Assembly (NCBI GenBank): GCA_041166745.1
Contig: JBEEGH010000028.1
Location: 310,001 to 374,000, forward strand
Length of the DNA: 64,000 nt
From: DASUCS01 sp041166745
GTDB taxonomy: Bacteria; Actinomycetota; Acidimicrobiia; Acidimicrobiales; JACDCH01
Direction: 5' to 3'
Of the stretch, positions 60,719-64,000 are shown one piece after another. Below the pieces are notes generated by a model, which was not told the DNA's origin, searched no databases, and saw only the letters and a list, made by a program, of their open reading frames with translations. The stretch's first letter is position 1, and every line of letters begins with the position of its first letter. The position numbers were made by a program, and so were the translations under genes.

Positions 60719-60727
60719 GGAAGCCAT

Positions 60728-60756
60728 AAAAGCCACAAAAGTCGCAAATCCGACAG
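60728..60756 (+). promoter_or_regulatory. 9-bp-period direct repeat upstream of small secreted protein C
   Basis: The sequence reads AAAAGCCAC, AAAAGTCGC, AAATCCGAC in steps of nine bases, followed by AGGACC. The second unit plus the following GACAGGA matches the element at 57400-57416. It starts ten bases after the recR stop and about 100 bp before the GTG start. A regulator-binding array or promoter region is a plausible but unproven role. Confidence 0.4.
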
Positions 60757-60830
60757 GACCTTTCGGACTGTTGGCGAACTGCTTCCCTGACGTTCCTGTC
60801 AGATTTGCGATCCTCTGGAGGGGAAACACC

Positions 60831-61193
60831 GTGAAGATTCGTGTCCTCATCGTCGGTGGCGCCGTTGCCGCGCTCTCGACGCTCTCTCTCGCCGCCAACG
60901 CCGCGCCCGGGCAAGGCGGAAACTGCACGACCAGCACCAAGCCAACGCCACCCGCGGGTGCGCAGCAGGTCCCTCTGCCCGACGGTGGCTTCGCGTACGC
61001 CGGCGGGGATCAGACCAGCGGTGCGGTCGGGTCGCAGGGCCCGAAGGGCTGGATCCAGGGCAGTGGCGGCACCGCCTCGAACGGCGGGCACATCTCCGGC
61101 TACCAGACGGAGAGCGGCCTCAACGGCAGCCTGACCATCGGCGCGGCTCCGGCCGTTTGCGTCGCCGTCAACGGCACCGGAGTCCACTCCTGA
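60831..61193 (+). CDS. Small secreted Gly-rich protein (C)
   Basis: The 120-residue protein starts VKIRVLIVGGAVAALSTL with signal peptide cleavage near ANA. The mature part is Gly-, Ser- and Thr-rich (GGFAYAGGDQTSGAVGS, GGTASNGGHISG) with two Cys (GGNCTTS and AVCVAV). No domain is recognised. GTG 60831 has a strong GGAGGGG site nine bases upstream. It is monocistronic, with a hairpin at 61215. It is similar in size, composition and gene setting to the protein at 57561. Confidence 0.78.
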   Translation: MKIRVLIVGGAVAALSTLSLAANAAPGQGGNCTTSTKPTPPAGAQQVPLPDGGFAYAGGDQTSGAVGSQGPKGWIQGSGGTASNGGHISGYQTESGLNGSLTIGAAPAVCVAVNGTGVHS

Positions 61194-61214
61194 GCTGATC
61201 AAGGAAGCATTCGA

Positions 61215-61242
61215 GACGACGGGGCCTTCGGGCCCCGTCGTC
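61215..61242 (+). terminator. Hairpin terminator with UUCG loop after small secreted protein C
   Basis: GACGACGGGGCC pairs with GGCCCCGTCGTC around a TTCG tetraloop, a 12-base-pair perfect stem. No U-tract follows. It ends the gene at 60831. Confidence 0.78.
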
Positions 61243-61243
61243 C

Positions 61244-61509
61244 GCGTCAGGGCTCAAAACGAATTGAAACCCGTGCGCCGCCTGGACGGGTCGGGCGCGG
61301 GCGGACGAGTTCCGACCCGGCCATGGCGGCACATCGGGTTTCGGGCCGATCCTGGTGGGTGGGGGTACCAGAACCGGACACTTTGTGTTGCGGAGAGATT
61401 ACGATCTTTACGAGGGGATGACAAGAGGCCACCCCGACGAAAGCACCGCTACCCGAGGGCGTACAAGGCCCAAACGCGTTTTTGAAAAAACTTTTTCCGC
61501 GCCCGGGAG
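61244..61509. other. Intergenic region of unknown content
   Basis: With the terminator before it, this fills the 316 bp between the small secreted gene and the thiolase stop. It is locally more AT-rich (around 61375-61425 and GTTTTTGAAAAAAC at about 61479). A short plus-strand frame from GTG 61355 reads GTRTGHFVLRRDYDLYEGM but runs antisense into the thiolase gene, so it is doubtful. I see no tRNA and no clear riboswitch. Confidence 0.4.
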
Positions 61510-62691
61510 TCAGCCCACGGACAGCAGGATGGCGTCGCCCTGGCCGCCGCCGCCGCACAGCGCCGCGGCCCCGAGCCCACCGCCACGGCGACGGAGCTCG
61601 AGCAGCAACGTGAGGGCGACCCGGTTGCCGGACATGCCAACGGGGTGACCGAGGGCGATCGCGCCGCCGTTGACGTTCACGATGTCGTCCTTGATGCCGA
61701 GGTCGGCCATCGCCGCGAGGCCCACCGCGGCGAACGCCTCGTTGAGCTCGAACAGATCGACGTCGCTCACCTTCTTGCCCACCTTGTCGAGCGCACGCTT
61801 GATGGCCCGCGATGGCTGCGTCAGCAGAGACGGGTCGGGCCCGGCGACCTGGCCGTAGCCCACGATCTCGCCGAGTGGTGTCACGCCGAGCTCGTCGGCC
61901 TTCGCTTTCGTCGTGACGATCACCGCTGAGCCGCCGTCGGAGATCTGCGACGCGTTGCCGGCCGTGATGTTGCCCGCCTTGTCGAACGCGGGGCGCAGCG
62001 CGCCGAGCGACTCTGCCGTGGTGCCCGGACGGACGCCTTCATCGGTGTCGAACAGCACGGGATCACCTTTGCGCTGTGGGATCTCGATCGGAACGATCTC
62101 TTCGGCCAGCTTGCCGTCCTTGATCGCCGCGGCGGCACGGTCGTGCGACTGCGCGGCCAGCTCGTCCTGCGGCTCGCGAGCGAGGTTGGCCGATGCCGCG
62201 TACTTCTCCGTAGCGCCGCCCATCGCCATCTTGTCGAACGCGCAGAACAGGCCGTCGTACGCGCACGAGTCGACGAGGGTGCCGTCGCCGTAGCGGTAGC
62301 CGGCGCGGGCTCCCGGGAGCAGGTACGGCGACTGCGTCATCGATTCCATGCCGCCGGCGACCACGATGTCGGCTTCTCCGGCCTGGATCATCTGGTCGGC
62401 GAGGTAGATCGTGTTGAGGCCCGACAGGCACACCTTGTTCACGGTGGTGGCGGGGACGGTCATCGGGATGCCGGCATGCGCTGCGGCCTGGCGGGCGGTG
62501 ATCTGGCCCGTCCCGGCCTGGAGCACGTGACCCATGAAGACATAGTCGATCTGTTCGGGAGTCAGCCCGGCCCGCTCGAGGGCGGCCTTGATCGCGAACC
62601 CGCCGAGCTCCGCGGCCGAGAACCCGGCCAGGGCGCCCGAGAGCTTGCCGATCGGCGTGCGAGCGCCGGCGATGATCACAGAACCAGCCAT
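61510..62691 (-). CDS. Acetyl-CoA acetyltransferase (thiolase)
   Basis: The 393-residue protein has the thiolase pattern: the acyl-binding Cys in NKVCLSGLN (about residue 88), NEAFAAVGLAA, GGAIALGHPVGMSG with the catalytic His, and a C-terminal CGGGGQGDA Cys. It catalyses reversible condensation of two acetyl-CoA or cleavage of acetoacetyl-CoA in fatty-acid or polyester metabolism. ATG 62691 follows a GGGGGAGG site. The frame further upstream is shadow. It is transcribed away from the subtilase gene at 62845. Confidence 0.93.
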   Translation of the reverse strand: MAGSVIIAGARTPIGKLSGALAGFSAAELGGFAIKAALERAGLTPEQIDYVFMGHVLQAGTGQITARQAAAHAGIPMTVPATTVNKVCLSGLNTIYLADQMIQAGEADIVVAGGMESMTQSPYLLPGARAGYRYGDGTLVDSCAYDGLFCAFDKMAMGGATEKYAASANLAREPQDELAAQSHDRAAAAIKDGKLAEEIVPIEIPQRKGDPVLFDTDEGVRPGTTAESLGALRPAFDKAGNITAGNASQISDGGSAVIVTTKAKADELGVTPLGEIVGYGQVAGPDPSLLTQPSRAIKRALDKVGKKVSDVDLFELNEAFAAVGLAAMADLGIKDDIVNVNGGAIALGHPVGMSGNRVALTLLLELRRRGGGLGAAALCGGGGQGDAILLSVG

Positions 62692-62844
62692 CAAGAGCCT
62701 CCCCCAAGGGTGCGAAACGTCCCGGGAGTCTAGGGAAGTCGCGTTCCGTTCACGAAAGCGCGGCAGGAGTTCGTGCGGTACCGGCGAACTGCTCCCTCCA
62801 AAGGACGAGTACGGGGCGCGGGTCGCCCGGCGGAGGAGAGTCGA

Positions 62845-64000
62845 ATGTCCAGGTGGAACCATCGCCGGCTGCGTCTGAGAGCCGTAGCGGTCATGCTCGT
62901 GGCGCTGGCGATGTTGCCGGTGGGCCTGTCGCAGTCCGCCGGTGCGGCTTCGGCCCCCACGACCCGCTACATGGTCGTGGGATTGGCTCCGGCCGGCAGC
63001 ACCGTGCTGGCGAACTACGGCGGTGCTTCCGTGGTCGACCTGACGGCCGCACAAGCGGCGTCGGCGCGCGCCGCGGGCGCCCTTCTCGACCCACTACCCG
63101 ACGCGCACTCGTTGAAGCTGATGCGCGGAACGATCGACACCGCGTCACCGGCCCCGTCGCTGCCCGCCGGATTGCGGGCACCCGCCGCGCCGACGAGTTG
63201 GATCGTGCAGTTCGTCGGCCCACCGGGCGACGGCTGGTACGAGGCCGTCGAGGCCGCCGGCTTCCATCGCGTCGCGCACGGCTACATCCCCGAGAACGGC
63301 TGGCTCGTTCGGGGCCAGGCCGACGCCGCCAACCGCGTGAGCCAGTTGCCGTTCGTGCAGGCGGTCATTCCCTACGCGCCCTACTACCGCATCGCCCCGA
63401 ACTTGGCGGGCCTCACCGGCCTGCGCGAGGTGCGCGTGATGCTGTTCGACGACGCCGACGTGTCGACGACGATGGCCAAGCTCGGATCATTCGGCGCCGT
63501 CGAGTTGGCCCGTATCGACGACGCCGACGTGAAGCTCCTGCACATTCGTCTCGACGTGGCCGCGCTCACGAAGCTGGCACGCCTCGACACCGTCCAGTGG
63601 GTCGAGCTCGTGAAGCCGCTCACGCTGTTCAACGATCGCGCCGCTGACACGATGGGTCAGCGTCCGGTGTGGAGCGGAACGAGCGACGCTCCCGGTACCG
63701 CGTTCACGGGAGCCGGCGAGATCGTCGCCGTCGCCGACACCGGGATCGACACCGGCAACCCCGCGACCATTCACCCGGATTTCCGCGATCACATCCAGGA
63801 GCTGCAGGCATGGGGCCGCCCCGGTCCCGGCGGCGACATCCATTCCGGTGACCCCAGCGACAACCACGGCCACGGCACCCACACGTCGGGTTCCGTGGTC
63901 GGCGACGGCACGGCGTGGGGAACGCTGAACCTGGCGGGCTGCACGATGACCTGCAGCCCGGCGAAGTCTCCGTCGGGCATGGCGCCGGACGCCAAGTTGG
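62845..64000 (+). CDS. S8 subtilisin-like secreted protease (3' partial)
   Basis: The frame is open from ATG 62845 to the window end (385 codons). The start has GGAGGAGAG upstream and encodes a signal peptide (VMLVALAMLPVGLSQ, cleavage near AGAAS). A pro-domain-like region follows (about 40-280), then the start of the catalytic domain with Asp298 (AVADTGIDTG) and His343 (HGHGTHTSG). The catalytic Ser lies beyond the window. It is a second S8 protease, distinct from the QGSNW-repeat one: it has a long pro-region and Cys residues in LAGCTMTC. Confidence 0.88.
   Translation, partial: MSRWNHRRLRLRAVAVMLVALAMLPVGLSQSAGAASAPTTRYMVVGLAPAGSTVLANYGGASVVDLTAAQAASARAAGALLDPLPDAHSLKLMRGTIDTASPAPSLPAGLRAPAAPTSWIVQFVGPPGDGWYEAVEAAGFHRVAHGYIPENGWLVRGQADAANRVSQLPFVQAVIPYAPYYRIAPNLAGLTGLREVRVMLFDDADVSTTMAKLGSFGAVELARIDDADVKLLHIRLDVAALTKLARLDTVQWVELVKPLTLFNDRAADTMGQRPVWSGTSDAPGTAFTGAGEIVAVADTGIDTGNPATIHPDFRDHIQELQAWGRPGPGGDIHSGDPSDNHGHGTHTSGSVVGDGTAWGTLNLAGCTMTCSPAKSPSGMAPDAKL

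Noticed and set aside
61355..61648. Short plus-strand gene before the thiolase end
   Set aside because: Its second half is antisense to the conserved thiolase C-terminus, and it has no recognised domain; kept only as a note in the intergenic entry.

Overview
The window is a high-GC (about two thirds G+C by eye), gene-dense chromosomal segment with many GTG/TTG starts and 4-bp stop/start overlaps. Family content points to Actinomycetota: a split, heterodimer-type lycopene cyclase, an AftB-like membrane glycosyltransferase, a short 4.5S-type SRP RNA, and no outer-membrane polysaccharide export gene. An Acidimicrobiia-type organism is my best guess, but that is inference. I saw no transposase, integrase, prophage gene or CRISPR array.

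Layout. (1) 1-1210: the end of an alpha/beta-hydrolase gene carrying a second, apparently inactive hydrolase domain, then mscL. (2) 1184-8702: a carotenoid island: a CrtO-type acyltransferase, a PAS-GGDEF-EAL protein, crtYc-crtYd-crtZ on the plus strand, and crtE-crtI-crtB on the minus strand. (3) 8797-18855: housekeeping and mixed genes: a secreted glucosaminidase-like protein, xseA/xseB, a metallo-beta-lactamase-fold protein coupled to a GH36 alpha-galactosidase, an ABC exporter, a secreted protein of unknown function, tRNA-Ser(CGA), tadA, a secreted caspase-like protein, SRP RNA and tRNA-Ser(GGA). (4) 18956-25260: a subtilase with 15 QGSNW pentapeptides next to a sensor histidine kinase, then a sulfatase. 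(5) 25325-57313: a very large surface-polysaccharide locus. (6) 57561-61193: dnaX-ybaB-recR between two small secreted-protein genes. (7) 61510-64000: a thiolase and the start of a second subtilase.

The polysaccharide locus holds the core of a Wzx/Wzy-type pathway: an initiating phosphoglycosyltransferase fused to a GT2 enzyme (55034), a flippase fused to a beta-propeller (33049), an O-antigen ligase/polymerase-like protein (52625) and a Wzz-like co-polymerase (54168). Around them are about ten further glycosyltransferases, two hexapeptide acyltransferases, a sulfotransferase, a methyltransferase, an AsnB-type amidotransferase and an SGNH hydrolase. Embedded in it is a block of exported proteins: two paralogous 12-blade NHL propellers, a secreted protein with an internally duplicated domain, and a small Gly-rich secreted protein.

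The most unusual items are the flippase-propeller fusion, the phosphoglycosyltransferase-GT2 fusion, the paired NHL proteins with the duplicated-domain protein, the QGSNW-repeat protease beside a histidine kinase, and a 9-bp-period element shared upstream of two small secreted-protein genes. All functional statements rest on reading motifs by eye; no database search was run.
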